This document shows, one piece after another, positions 41,990-51,953 of a stretch of 64,000 bases of DNA. This DNA is from Bryobacterales bacterium (GTDB taxonomy: Bacteria > Acidobacteriota > Terriglobia > Bryobacterales > Bryobacteraceae). Within the stretch, counting starts at the first letter, position 1. Each line of letters starts with the position of its first letter. The stretch covers positions 35,301-99,300 of the forward strand of contig JAEUQE010000004.1 in NCBI GenBank assembly GCA_016789785.1. Reading direction: 5' to 3'. The notes below the pieces were generated by a model. The model was not told the origin of the DNA, made no database searches, and worked only from the letters and a program-made list of their open reading frames with translations. Position numbers and translations under genes: made by a program.

Positions 41990-44900
41990 ATGAATCGACG
42001 CAGCCTTGCATTTTTCCTGCTGAGTAGCAGTCTTTCCGCGCAGTCCATCATCAGCACTCTGGTCGGCACGGATTGGCTATTCCGTGGCGATGGCAAACCC
42101 GCGATTGAGGCGCCCATCGGGCGTCTCGTAGGGGTGACGCTGGACCCCGAAGGCCGGACCGTGTTTGCCGATCAGAGCAACCACATGGTGATGCGGATTG
42201 AGCGCGACGGCACACTTCGCGTCATTGCCGGCAACGGCCTTGCGACCTTCTCCGGTGAAGGCGAGCTTGCCATCAATGCATCCCTGTGGGCTCCCAGCAG
42301 CGTAGCTTACGATCGCCAGGGCAACATGTTTATCGCGGACACGCTCAATCATCGTGTCCGCCGCGTTTCTCCCGATGGCATCATCACCACCGTCGCCGGG
42401 AATGGCAACTGCGGCTTCAGCGGTGACAACGGACCCGGGGCAAACGCCGTCATCTGCTTGCCCTATACGGTCGCCGTCGACCCATCCGGCAATCTGTTCG
42501 TCAATGACCGCGGCTCATTCCGCATCCGCCGGATCAACGCCTCCGGCACCATCACAACCATTGCCGGCAACGGCGGAAGCAACGTTGTCATCTCTCAGTC
42601 CTCGGTCGCCACGCAGTCCGCTTTGGGCACCGTCGAGTCGATGGCCGTTGGACCGAACGGTCAACTGGTGTTCACCGAACTGAATGCGAACGCTATTCGT
42701 CAGTGGGACTCCTCGGGCAACCTCACGCTGATTGCGCGGATCACCTCGCCCGCCAGTATTGCATTCGATCGCGAAGGTGGGCTCTGGGCTTCCTCCGTTG
42801 TCTCGCATCGTATTGGACGCGTCCGCAACGGCGCATTCGAGCCCAGTATTGGCGGAGGTGCTCCCGGATTCCAAAGCGGCAATTCCAACAGTGCGCTCTT
42901 TCACTCCCCGGCCGGCTTCGTCTTCGACTCATCAGGTGCGATCGTACTTGCCGACCGGGAGAACTTCCGTTTACGCCGGATCGTCATTGGTGGGGAAGTG
43001 ACTACCGTTGCGGGCAACGGACGATTCCAGGCCTACGGCGATGGCACGCCCGCTTCGAACGCGTTCTTGAACTCACCATTCGGCGTCGCAGTCGAGGCTA
43101 ACGCCCTACTCATTGCCGACACTGCGAACTACCGCGTGCGCCGCGCGAGCCCATCGCAAGTGTCGACAGTCGCCGGCAATGGCACACTCGCAGTTGGCGA
43201 CAACGGAGTGCCCGCCACCGGAACATCGGCAGTTGGACCGACCAGCGCAGTGGCCGACCGCGACGGCACCGTTTACTACACCGACACACCCAGTGACATC
43301 AACGGCCGCGGCCACGTCATCCGGCGCGTCACCCGCAACGGTCAAGTCTCCACCTTCGCGGGTACAGGCGAAGCCAGGCTTGCGGGCGACGGACCAGCGG
43401 CATCCACTCCCCTTGCCGCGCCCTGGCAACTTGCGTTCGACTTGCAGGGCCGCATGCTCGTCGCCGAAGCCGCCGCGAACCGGATCCGCATCATTGAAAA
43501 CGGGCAGATCCGGACACTTGCAGGTTCCGCCGACGGGACGTCAGGAGCGGCCACCGACAACGTGTCAGCCACCGCGGCGCGATTCAACTCTCCCCGAGGT
43601 GTCGCTGTGGATACAACAGGCGCGATCTACATCGGCGACACCGCAAATCGTGTTGTGCGCCGCTTCAGCAATGGCGTTGTGAACATCGTTGCCGGCGGCG
43701 GCACGCGGCGGCTGATCCCTGGCCAAACCGCACAGGCTCGTGAAGTGCAGCTCGATCAGCCCGCCCAAGTCGCAGTGGACGGTGAGGGCAACGTCTATTT
43801 CGTCGACCGTACGCAGCACGTCGTCTACCGGCTTTCCGGCGGCATGATTTCGATCGTCGCGGGTACCGGCCGAGCAGGCTTCGCTGGCGATGGCGCCTTC
43901 GCAACGCAGGCACTGCTGAACACGCCGAACGGTGTTGCCGTGGATGCGCGGGGCAGTGTGCTCATCGCGGACACGGGCAACAATCGAATCCGCGTCGTGC
44001 AGCCGGTTGCACCGTCGTTCAACGTGGCCCCGATCAACATCCCATTCAGTGCAAAGAGCACTGGTGTCGCCCCGATTCCGAGGCCAATCAACTTGGCGGG
44101 CGCTCTTCCTGGAATGCGATTCGCCACCAATGTTCAGGTGGACCGAGGTTCCGGCTGGCTCACGCTTAGCGCGAACGATGGAGTAATGCCCGCCGAATTG
44201 GAGGTCCGTGCCGATCCCACCAGACTGGCTTCGGGGACCTACAACGGCACCATCACCATTAGCTCTCCAGGCGCCAATCCGGCAACACGCACTGTGCAAG
44301 TGCGATTGGTTGTGGAGGCGGAGGAGCCGCCGAAGCTCACCGTGGAAGACACCCGGCTCCAGTTTCCGGTGAAGTCGGGCGATGGCCCTGTGAATGGCCG
44401 TATCACCGTACGCAACACCGGTGGCGGAGAACTGCGATTCGACGTCTCCGCGAATACACAAGATGGGGCGCCGTGGCTCACCGCGACTGCATCGAGTGTT
44501 GTGGTACGCGCGAATGAAAGTGCCGTCGTGGAAGTGCAGGCCGACCCGGCAAGTCTCGCCCCGAATACCTATACCGGCAACGTCACCGTCCGTTCGAGTG
44601 GAGTTACGAAACAAGTGCCAGTGTCGCTGGCAGTGGCTGAGGCACCCCGCCCACGCATGCTGGTCACCCACCCTTCGCTGCGCTTCACTGCGACCGCTGG
44701 CGGTGGTCCGCCGCTACCGCAGGCCTTCGCCATCTTCAATGCCGGCGAAGGTTCCTTGCAGTACCGGGTGGAAGCCGAGGTGCTGGCCGGCGAAAATTGG
44801 CTTCAACTCCAGAACACATCCGGAAGCGTGACTGCGGGCGGCGCATCCTCTCAGGTTTCGGTGCGCGTGGATCCAGGATCGCTCGCTCCCGGACACTACA

Positions 44901-46375
44901 GTGCGTTGCTCCGGATCATTGATCCTCAGGGACGCGCGCCGAACTCACCTCAGAATGTAGCTCTCTATTTCTCCGTGTTTGCGCCTGGACAGGCTCCTCC
45001 CCCCGATATTGCGCCGACGGCTTTGGTCTTCACTGGCGCGCCGAATTCACGGCCCGGCTCGCAGAGTGTGCAGGTCGCCAACCTCGGTCTGAGCGATCTG
45101 GATTACGTCACCGCACGGAATCTTCCCGCGGGTCAGGACTGGCTGACGGTTGCTCCCGCCACTGGGAGACTGCCGCGGGGGGATCAGGGCCGCATCGTCA
45201 TTCAGCCCGATTTCTCCAATCTGAGTCCCGGTGTGTATCGAAGTAACGTCAATGTCCGGTTCTCCGACGGCACTTTGCGCACCTTAAGCGTGCTCAGCAT
45301 TGTTGGTAATGCCGACAGTTCCAAGTCCGAGCGCGAGCAGGCGACTTGCACGCTGCAGACAGCCGTAGAAGCGCCGCGAGCCGAGGAACAGCCCGGAGGT
45401 GCGATTTCTTTGCGCATTAACGCACGTCCCCTGAATTGTTCGGGCAGCTACTCCTCCGATGCGAAAGCGACTTTCGACAACGGTGATCCTCCAGTGAAAC
45501 TGCGCGACAACGGAAACTACATTTTCACAGGGAGTTGGACACCAGCCAACCGCAACGCAGCCGCGGTGCGGATCACCTTTGAGATCTTTCTGAACATCGG
45601 CAACCGGCCCACCTACGGCAATCAGGTGCACACCGTGCGCTTTGCCAATCTTCCGCCGCCGCCACCGCCGCCGATTCGCACCGCGGTCGTCGACTCGGCC
45701 ACCTACCAGCAGATCCCGCTGGTCGCGCCGGGAAGCTTGGTCACGATCTTCGGCACGGATCTCGCCGCCGCCACAACCGAAGCCTCCGACTTACAGAATC
45801 TGCCGCGCGAACTCGCAGGCACTCGCGTGGAACTGGCCGGCAGACGCCTCGCGCTTCGTTACGTCAGCGAGGGGCAGATCAACGCAGTGATTCCCTTCGG
45901 TCTCACGCCGGACGACCTGCAGTCGCTGGTCGTCATTCGCGAGACCACACCCAGTGTTCCTGAAGAACTCGCCGTTTCCAAGACACGGCCGGGTGTCTTC
46001 ATTCCTGATACCAGCCAGCCCATGCGAGGCAGTGTTCTCAAGGCCTCCGACGGTTCTCTGATCAACTCCGGAAATCCGGTCAGGCCCGGCGAGGAGATCA
46101 TCGTCATCTGCAATGGACTTGGCGCGGTGGACCAGAACGTGGAGGCCGGTACTCCACCACCCAGTGCACCTCCGGCGAGCGTCGTCACGATGCCCGTCCT
46201 GCTGATCAACGGCAGCGAGGTGCCCGTGAAATCCGCGATCCTCAGCCCGGCGGGCGGAGGCGGATACGAGGTTCGAGCCGTCCTGCCCATGGGCACGCCT
46301 GTGGGGGACGAGGTGCCGCTACGCATCCGCGCTGCCGGCCAGATCAGTCCGGCTGTCTTTCTTTCCGTGCGCTAG
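41990..46375 (+). CDS. Secreted NHL-repeat protein with TIGR03437 C-terminal domain
   Basis: About 1461-residue exported protein. A signal peptide (RRSLAFFLLSSSLSAQ) is followed by many NHL beta-propeller repeats of the form AGNG...DG..A..A.L..P..VAVD..GN..IADT.N.R.R, to about residue 680. Several Ig/BACON-like sandwich repeats ending near 1110 come next. The end (about 1230-1461: DSATYQQIPLVAPGSLVTIFGTDLA...) matches the Solibacter-type TIGR03437 domain. The second ATG (41990) is preferred because GGAGGAG lies seven bases before it and only one base before the first ATG. Likely surface or extracellular; function unknown. It is one of the best taxonomic markers in the window. Confidence 0.85.
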   Translation: MNRRSLAFFLLSSSLSAQSIISTLVGTDWLFRGDGKPAIEAPIGRLVGVTLDPEGRTVFADQSNHMVMRIERDGTLRVIAGNGLATFSGEGELAINASLWAPSSVAYDRQGNMFIADTLNHRVRRVSPDGIITTVAGNGNCGFSGDNGPGANAVICLPYTVAVDPSGNLFVNDRGSFRIRRINASGTITTIAGNGGSNVVISQSSVATQSALGTVESMAVGPNGQLVFTELNANAIRQWDSSGNLTLIARITSPASIAFDREGGLWASSVVSHRIGRVRNGAFEPSIGGGAPGFQSGNSNSALFHSPAGFVFDSSGAIVLADRENFRLRRIVIGGEVTTVAGNGRFQAYGDGTPASNAFLNSPFGVAVEANALLIADTANYRVRRASPSQVSTVAGNGTLAVGDNGVPATGTSAVGPTSAVADRDGTVYYTDTPSDINGRGHVIRRVTRNGQVSTFAGTGEARLAGDGPAASTPLAAPWQLAFDLQGRMLVAEAAANRIRIIENGQIRTLAGSADGTSGAATDNVSATAARFNSPRGVAVDTTGAIYIGDTANRVVRRFSNGVVNIVAGGGTRRLIPGQTAQAREVQLDQPAQVAVDGEGNVYFVDRTQHVVYRLSGGMISIVAGTGRAGFAGDGAFATQALLNTPNGVAVDARGSVLIADTGNNRIRVVQPVAPSFNVAPINIPFSAKSTGVAPIPRPINLAGALPGMRFATNVQVDRGSGWLTLSANDGVMPAELEVRADPTRLASGTYNGTITISSPGANPATRTVQVRLVVEAEEPPKLTVEDTRLQFPVKSGDGPVNGRITVRNTGGGELRFDVSANTQDGAPWLTATASSVVVRANESAVVEVQADPASLAPNTYTGNVTVRSSGVTKQVPVSLAVAEAPRPRMLVTHPSLRFTATAGGGPPLPQAFAIFNAGEGSLQYRVEAEVLAGENWLQLQNTSGSVTAGGASSQVSVRVDPGSLAPGHYSALLRIIDPQGRAPNSPQNVALYFSVFAPGQAPPPDIAPTALVFTGAPNSRPGSQSVQVANLGLSDLDYVTARNLPAGQDWLTVAPATGRLPRGDQGRIVIQPDFSNLSPGVYRSNVNVRFSDGTLRTLSVLSIVGNADSSKSEREQATCTLQTAVEAPRAEEQPGGAISLRINARPLNCSGSYSSDAKATFDNGDPPVKLRDNGNYIFTGSWTPANRNAAAVRITFEIFLNIGNRPTYGNQVHTVRFANLPPPPPPPIRTAVVDSATYQQIPLVAPGSLVTIFGTDLAAATTEASDLQNLPRELAGTRVELAGRRLALRYVSEGQINAVIPFGLTPDDLQSLVVIRETTPSVPEELAVSKTRPGVFIPDTSQPMRGSVLKASDGSLINSGNPVRPGEEIIVICNGLGAVDQNVEAGTPPPSAPPASVVTMPVLLINGSEVPVKSAILSPAGGGGYEVRAVLPMGTPVGDEVPLRIRAAGQISPAVFLSVR

Positions 46376-46378
46376 ACT

Positions 46379-46403
46379 GAGGGTTCGCAAACAATTGACC
46401 CTC
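46379..46403 (+). terminator. Hairpin after the NHL-repeat gene
   Basis: GAGGGT (46379-46384) and ACCCTC (46398-46403) pair around a 13-base loop starting four bases after the stop codon. No T-run; weak. Confidence 0.3.
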
Positions 46404-46514
46404 GCCGCGGACTTCGAGCAGTTTGCCGGTTAGGCGTCCGCGTGCGAGCCTTCGATGATGAGTAATGCGGTGGGCCGCTGGCCCGCCGCGACTCTAGTTT
46501 GTGGGGACTGACTC

Positions 46515-49500
46515 ATGCGCGCGTCTTCTCTGATCCTGACCTTATTCGCCTTCCTTACCGCTTTCCCGGTTCCAGCGCAAACGCAGACGGCGATTCGATC
46601 CAACGCTGGTTTCAACGGCAGTGCTCTCCCGCGGACTGACGATGGCTCCTCTCCATCCGTACCCATCGGGTGGACCTTGAATTTCTTCGGACAACAGCGG
46701 GCTAATGTGTTTGTCAATAACAACGGCAACATCACGTTCGCTTCGGCGTTATCGGAATACACGCCTTTCGGGTTGTCGGGTGTATCCCGCGAAATTATCG
46801 CGGTGTTTTTCGCAGACGTCGACACCCGCAACGCCGCCTCCAGCGTGGTCACCTACGGACGCGACACGGTGAACGGACGCGCCGCCTTCGGCGTGAACTA
46901 CCTCAACGTCGGTTACTATAACAACAAGGCTGACAAAACCAACCGCTTTCAATTAGTCCTGATTGAGCGCAATGATACCGGGGCGGGGAACTTCGACATT
47001 GAGTTCAACTACGATCGTATCGTCTGGGAGACGGGCGATGCCAGCGGTGGCACGAACGGCCTCGGGGGAACCTCGGCGGCTGTGGGCTGGTCCAACGGCG
47101 TCGCTGGTTCCGCGAACCGCAGTTTTCAACTCACTGGCTCTCTCACCCCCGGCTCTTTTCTCGACGGATCGAGCGGCGCTTTGCGAAACCGCAGCATCGG
47201 GAATGACATCCCCGGGCGCCTTCTCTTTCAGGTGCGTAGCGGCGTCATTGTGACCGTGAGTGTCGCGCCGGTCACCGCCACTTTGTCTGGTGGCCAGAGC
47301 CGGCAGTTTACCGCCGAGGTGGCGGGAATTGCGAATCAGGCGGTCACCTGGTCCATTACTCCCCAGGTGGGATCGATTTCGCAGACGGGGCTCTATAGCG
47401 CTCCCTCCATCATCACCTCCCAGCAGAGTGTCAGCGTGATCGCGACAAGCCTCGCGGATCCCACGCGGTCCGGAACCGCTACGGTTACTCTCCAGTCGGG
47501 TTGTACTTACTCCTTTAATCAGCCATCCGTTTCGTTCGATTCGAACGGCGGGACCGGATCGGTGAACATTCTCGCTGGACCGGGTTGCACCTGGAGCGCG
47601 GTGAGTAACAATGCCTTCGTTATGATAACCGGTGCGGCGACGGGATCGGGAAATGGCGTGATCAATTACTCCGTTGCGGCGAATACCGGTGGCATCTCTC
47701 GATCTGCCAACATCAACGCGGGCGGCCAGACTTACGTGGTCACACAAGCCGGCCGCGGCTGCTTCGCGGGCATCTCGCCCACTGTTGCCAACGTGCCCTC
47801 GGCTTCCACCATGGGAACCGTACAGCTTGCTCTCAGTTCGCCGGATTGCCCATGGTCGGCATCGAGCAATGTACAGTGGGCGACACTGACTCCGCCCGCT
47901 GGAATTGGCCCCGCAAGCATCAATTATATGGTTAGCGCCAACGGTGCGAGCGTCGGACGCTCCGGTACGCTGAATATCGCTGGGATCCTGTTCACGTTGA
48001 ATCAGGCGGGGACGGACTGCAGCCGCGTCGCCCTCAGCGACGGCGAGCAGGCGTTTCCGGCGGAGGGCGGTAGTGGCAGTGTGATTGTAGCTGTTCCCGC
48101 CGGGTGCGCCTTCACTGCCACGTCGAGCCAGAGTTTCGTTACGATTACCTCCGGCGGGACTGGTTCGCAGACGGCGAACCTCCAATTCACCGTACAACCG
48201 AATACGTCCAGTGCGGCCCGCGCGGCAGTGATCTCGGTGGCCGGTGAAACACTCACCATTACCCAATCGGGCAACGTCACGCCGACAATTACCTGCACGG
48301 TCCCCGCGGTAACTCCACCGAATGTGCGGTCCACGGGCCGGACAGAATTGATCGCTCCGCTGGACGTGGTTTGTTCCGGCCGGACGGGTGGGAATGTATT
48401 TGCCGCGGATATCGTGCTGCGCCTGAATAGTCCGGTTACCAACCGCATCACCAGCGCAGCCACTGATACAACCGACGCATTCCTCACCGTGCGCGGCGGT
48501 GGCATTGTCTTCGGCCGTGCCGATGGGCCGAACGCCCTCCGTTTCCGGCGCGTCCCTTTGTCCACTGGCGAGCCAACCGTACAGCGCCGGTTCACAATTT
48601 CGAACGTTCGTGCCGATGTCTCGGCGCTCGGGACGGCATCGGGCAGCGCGGGAATTTCCGTCCTTGGCCGCGTGACCGTGCAGGCTCCGCTGCGCGTTGC
48701 GGCAGTCGACGCAGTCCGTACCGTGGCACTATCCAAAGCCTCAATCTCAGCGGTGCGGGGAACTCAGCGCAATGGCGAACTCAGTACCCAGCGAATCGTC
48801 CCCGTGATCGTGCAGGAAGGATTTGCCGGCGCCTTCAAGTCGCGTACGGGAGAGGCTGGGCCCGGAACCGCTGACACCGCGACCCGGCTGTTCGTGCGAA
48901 TATCCAACATACCTGCCGGAGTCTCCGTCTTCGCAGCCGTGCAAAGCGAGAACAGCCGGGCACGTCTATATTCCGCGGACGCCAGCGGAGCCGGCGGCAC
49001 TCCGCTCACCGGGTCAAGCAGGGCTGGCGGAACTTATGCGCAACTTACTCCAGTCGCGAACGCAGCCACCGCTACCTATGAGGTCACAGCGGTGGATGAC
49101 CTCAGTATCGAATCGCTGAGCCTGCTCTGCCTTGTGGAGAACGCCACCCAGACGCAGATCGATCAGCTTCGTCTTGAGGTGATGTTCGCTCCCGTGAGTG
49201 ACATCGGCATCGCGAGCCCCTCGGCGCCCGTGCCGAGATTTACCGACACTGGACGTGCGCCCCCACGCGTGAATCTGCGGGTGATCTCGCGGGTTCAGAC
49301 AGGCAACCGCCCGGTCGCGCAGCGCTCCCCGGTCGGACTTGGCAATACCGCCACGTTCAGTTACACCATTGTCAACGATTCCGACCAGCGTGCCGACAAT
49401 GTCGTCGTCCGCAATAATCTTCCGGAAAACCTGACAAATCCTTCGTGCAGCTCGCCGCAAGGCACCTGTTCGGTGCAGGAAGGCTCTGTCCGGGTTACCA

Positions 49501-51656
49501 TTCCCTCCATTCAACCGGGCGCGCAGGCGACGGTCAACGTGAACGCCGCTCTAAGTGGCCTCCCTAACTGTCCCAATTGTGTAGGAAATGGGAGTGTCCT
49601 TCAGAATAATGTCAGTGTCAGCGCCGACCAGGCGGACCCGGAACTAGAGAATAATACTTCGGAAACCGTACTGGACGTCGTCGCTCCCTGCACCTTCAAC
49701 GTCAGCCGCAACCTCGTGACGGCGCCCCCCGCTGGCGCGAACGTCACGGTGGATGTGGCCACGGGACCGGCTTGCGAATGGTCGGTCATCAATCCGGTGA
49801 ACGGTACGCAGATCCTGCCTCCTGGCCCGTACCGTGGTCCTCTCACGGTGACTGTTGCTCTTCCCGCGAACACCGCGCCAAGCCCCCGCAGCGGCATCAT
49901 CACCATGGCCGGCTCCAGCCTCCAGGTGTTTCAGATGGCCCAGGGCTGTAACGTGACCCTCAGCGCCACGAACACCGCGCTGACGCCACAAGCGGCGAAC
50001 TTCTCCGCCACGGTGACAGCTCCCGCCGGATGCGCATGGCAGGCACTCGCTTCACCGGACTGGCTCCGGATCAACGGCGCAACCACCGGAACCGGAAACG
50101 GCACTCTCCCGGTCACCGCTCAGGATAACCCGTCGGCGATCGTACGCCAGGGGTATGTGGAGGCCGGCGGTTCACAGTTACAGGTCATACAGCAGCCATT
50201 CGGAGTAAGTAATGCGGGCTGTAACTACAGCCTCTCCGCCACCGCGCTCAGTTTTAGCGGCGCCGGTAGCTCCTCGGTCGTCCAGGTTACGACACAAGCC
50301 AACTGCGCCTGGACGGCCAGTAGCAACGTGTCCTGGGCCAGTGTAACTTCCGGCATCTCCGGCACGGGCACCGAGTTTGTGTCAATTACGGCACAAGCTA
50401 ACCCGGGCGCCGCGCGCGTGGGAACGCTCACCATCGCCGGCCAGACGGTGAATATCTCGCAGGGAACGGCCAGTGGTTCGGGACTCCGCTTTGTGCCGTT
50501 GGAGCCCTGCCGCGTCATGGAAACCCGTGCGGAATACAACTTCCAGGGCCGCACGGGCGCCTTCGGCCCGCCCTTCATGACCGCCCAGCAAACCCGCACG
50601 TTGAACATGTCGAGTTCCAACGTGTGCCAGATCCCCGCCACCGCGCAAGCCTACGTGCTCAACGTGACGCTGGTGCCGCGCGGCGGAGTCGATTTCGTGA
50701 CCATCTGGCCGGGCGGGGAACCTCGCCCCAATGTGTGGACCATTCGTTCGCCCGATGGCCAGATCGTCGCCAACTCGGCAATCATCCGGTCGGGCGGCGG
50801 CGCCATCCAGGTCTACTCCTCGAACGATGCTGACATTCTCATCGACATTACCGGATACATGACGGAGAATGCCCAGACGTCGAATTTGGTTTACTATCCA
50901 CTTACTCCGTGCCGCGTCATCGAGACGCGTGCGGAGTACCGCCAGCCGGCCGGACCCTTCGGTCCACCGTCTCTGGTTGGCATGCAGCCCCGGCGGTTCC
51001 GCTTCCCGGCCACGCCGTACTGCCAGGTTCCGAACGGTGCCGCGGCTTACTCCATCACCATCACCGCGGTTCCGCCAGGACCACTGCAGTTCCTCACGGC
51101 GTGGCCGGGTGGCGGCGCCCAGCCAAACGTCTCGCAGATCAACTCACCGGCGGGGCGCGTTCTTGCGAATACGGTCATCGTCCCCACCAGTTCCGACGGC
51201 AGCATTGACGTCTTCGCATTCGACAATACGGACTTCATCGTCGACATCAACGGCTACTTTGCTCCCGACGACGGCGCCAACGGGCTGTTCTACTTCCCTG
51301 TAACGCAATGCCGGGTCAGCGATTCACGCAACGTCGCCGGACCCTTCGGCGGCCCGATTTTCGAGCCTCGGACGTCTCGTGTGGTGCCAATGCCGCTATC
51401 GGCGTGCAGCCTCCCGGCAAACGCGCGGGGTTACGCGGTAGGCGTGACGGCAATTCCGAACGGCAACCCGATGCCCTTCATCACGGTTTGGCCAAGCGGC
51501 CAGCCCTTCCCGAATGCGTCGATACTGAATGCCTTCCAAGGGCAGATTGTGACAAACTCCGCGATCATCCCGGCGGGCGCGGCCGGTGGGTTGGACGTCT
51601 ATGCCTTTGAGCGCACGCATATCGTCGTTGAAGTAAGTGGGTATTTCGGGCGATAG
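46515..51656 (+). CDS. Giant secreted protein: NIDO, Ig/BACON, DUF11-like and C-terminal triplicated domains
   Basis: 1713-residue exported protein. A signal peptide ending VPAQ leads into a nidogen-like (NIDO) region (FVNNNGNITFASALSEYTPFG ... IIAVFFADVDTR ... FDIEFNYDRIVWE). Ig-like and BACON domains follow, each with C-x-W(S/T)-(A/V) and returning QAG ends. A DUF11-type repeat stands near 955-1040 (FSYTIVNDSDQRADNVVVRNNLP). The C-terminus holds three homologous units of about 133 residues starting near 1324, 1457 and 1591 (PCRVMETR, PCRVIETR, QCRVSDSR). A cell-surface or adhesin-like role is inferred from architecture. No anchoring motif is seen. Confidence 0.8.
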   Translation: MRASSLILTLFAFLTAFPVPAQTQTAIRSNAGFNGSALPRTDDGSSPSVPIGWTLNFFGQQRANVFVNNNGNITFASALSEYTPFGLSGVSREIIAVFFADVDTRNAASSVVTYGRDTVNGRAAFGVNYLNVGYYNNKADKTNRFQLVLIERNDTGAGNFDIEFNYDRIVWETGDASGGTNGLGGTSAAVGWSNGVAGSANRSFQLTGSLTPGSFLDGSSGALRNRSIGNDIPGRLLFQVRSGVIVTVSVAPVTATLSGGQSRQFTAEVAGIANQAVTWSITPQVGSISQTGLYSAPSIITSQQSVSVIATSLADPTRSGTATVTLQSGCTYSFNQPSVSFDSNGGTGSVNILAGPGCTWSAVSNNAFVMITGAATGSGNGVINYSVAANTGGISRSANINAGGQTYVVTQAGRGCFAGISPTVANVPSASTMGTVQLALSSPDCPWSASSNVQWATLTPPAGIGPASINYMVSANGASVGRSGTLNIAGILFTLNQAGTDCSRVALSDGEQAFPAEGGSGSVIVAVPAGCAFTATSSQSFVTITSGGTGSQTANLQFTVQPNTSSAARAAVISVAGETLTITQSGNVTPTITCTVPAVTPPNVRSTGRTELIAPLDVVCSGRTGGNVFAADIVLRLNSPVTNRITSAATDTTDAFLTVRGGGIVFGRADGPNALRFRRVPLSTGEPTVQRRFTISNVRADVSALGTASGSAGISVLGRVTVQAPLRVAAVDAVRTVALSKASISAVRGTQRNGELSTQRIVPVIVQEGFAGAFKSRTGEAGPGTADTATRLFVRISNIPAGVSVFAAVQSENSRARLYSADASGAGGTPLTGSSRAGGTYAQLTPVANAATATYEVTAVDDLSIESLSLLCLVENATQTQIDQLRLEVMFAPVSDIGIASPSAPVPRFTDTGRAPPRVNLRVISRVQTGNRPVAQRSPVGLGNTATFSYTIVNDSDQRADNVVVRNNLPENLTNPSCSSPQGTCSVQEGSVRVTIPSIQPGAQATVNVNAALSGLPNCPNCVGNGSVLQNNVSVSADQADPELENNTSETVLDVVAPCTFNVSRNLVTAPPAGANVTVDVATGPACEWSVINPVNGTQILPPGPYRGPLTVTVALPANTAPSPRSGIITMAGSSLQVFQMAQGCNVTLSATNTALTPQAANFSATVTAPAGCAWQALASPDWLRINGATTGTGNGTLPVTAQDNPSAIVRQGYVEAGGSQLQVIQQPFGVSNAGCNYSLSATALSFSGAGSSSVVQVTTQANCAWTASSNVSWASVTSGISGTGTEFVSITAQANPGAARVGTLTIAGQTVNISQGTASGSGLRFVPLEPCRVMETRAEYNFQGRTGAFGPPFMTAQQTRTLNMSSSNVCQIPATAQAYVLNVTLVPRGGVDFVTIWPGGEPRPNVWTIRSPDGQIVANSAIIRSGGGAIQVYSSNDADILIDITGYMTENAQTSNLVYYPLTPCRVIETRAEYRQPAGPFGPPSLVGMQPRRFRFPATPYCQVPNGAAAYSITITAVPPGPLQFLTAWPGGGAQPNVSQINSPAGRVLANTVIVPTSSDGSIDVFAFDNTDFIVDINGYFAPDDGANGLFYFPVTQCRVSDSRNVAGPFGGPIFEPRTSRVVPMPLSACSLPANARGYAVGVTAIPNGNPMPFITVWPSGQPFPNASILNAFQGQIVTNSAIIPAGAAGGLDVYAFERTHIVVEVSGYFGR

Positions 51657-51666
51657 AAGTTATCGC
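51650..51666 (+). terminator. Hairpin spanning the stop of the giant secreted protein gene
   Basis: GCGATA (51650-51655) and TATCGC (51661-51666) pair across a five-base loop, overlapping the TAG stop. No T-run; possible terminator or mRNA end structure. Confidence 0.25.
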
Positions 51667-51953
51667 GGCTCCGTCTCAGACCAGCGAGGCAAGACCAGCG
51701 AGGCATGCTGACTTCGGGCATCCGCTTCATCGCGCAAAGCCGCGAAGATCGTCACGGAAAATCCCTTGAGATCATGCGTGGTGCACATGGTGGGCGCTTC
51801 GCCATCGGTGAACAGGTCCACGCAACCGCGGCCATGACATGCACCGGCTCCCAAAGAATGGGATATCGCCTTCGCGGGCAACCGGCAGCCCATGTTCAGC
51901 ACGACGCTACCCCACTGGTGCGCAGGCTCCCCCGTTCAATTGCGTCTACCTCG

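Noticed and set aside
51660..51902. 80-codon minus-strand open frame downstream of the ankyrin fusion gene
   Set aside because: No ribosome-binding site and no recognisable family; its Cys/His content gives a weak protein-like look, but this is not enough to call a gene.
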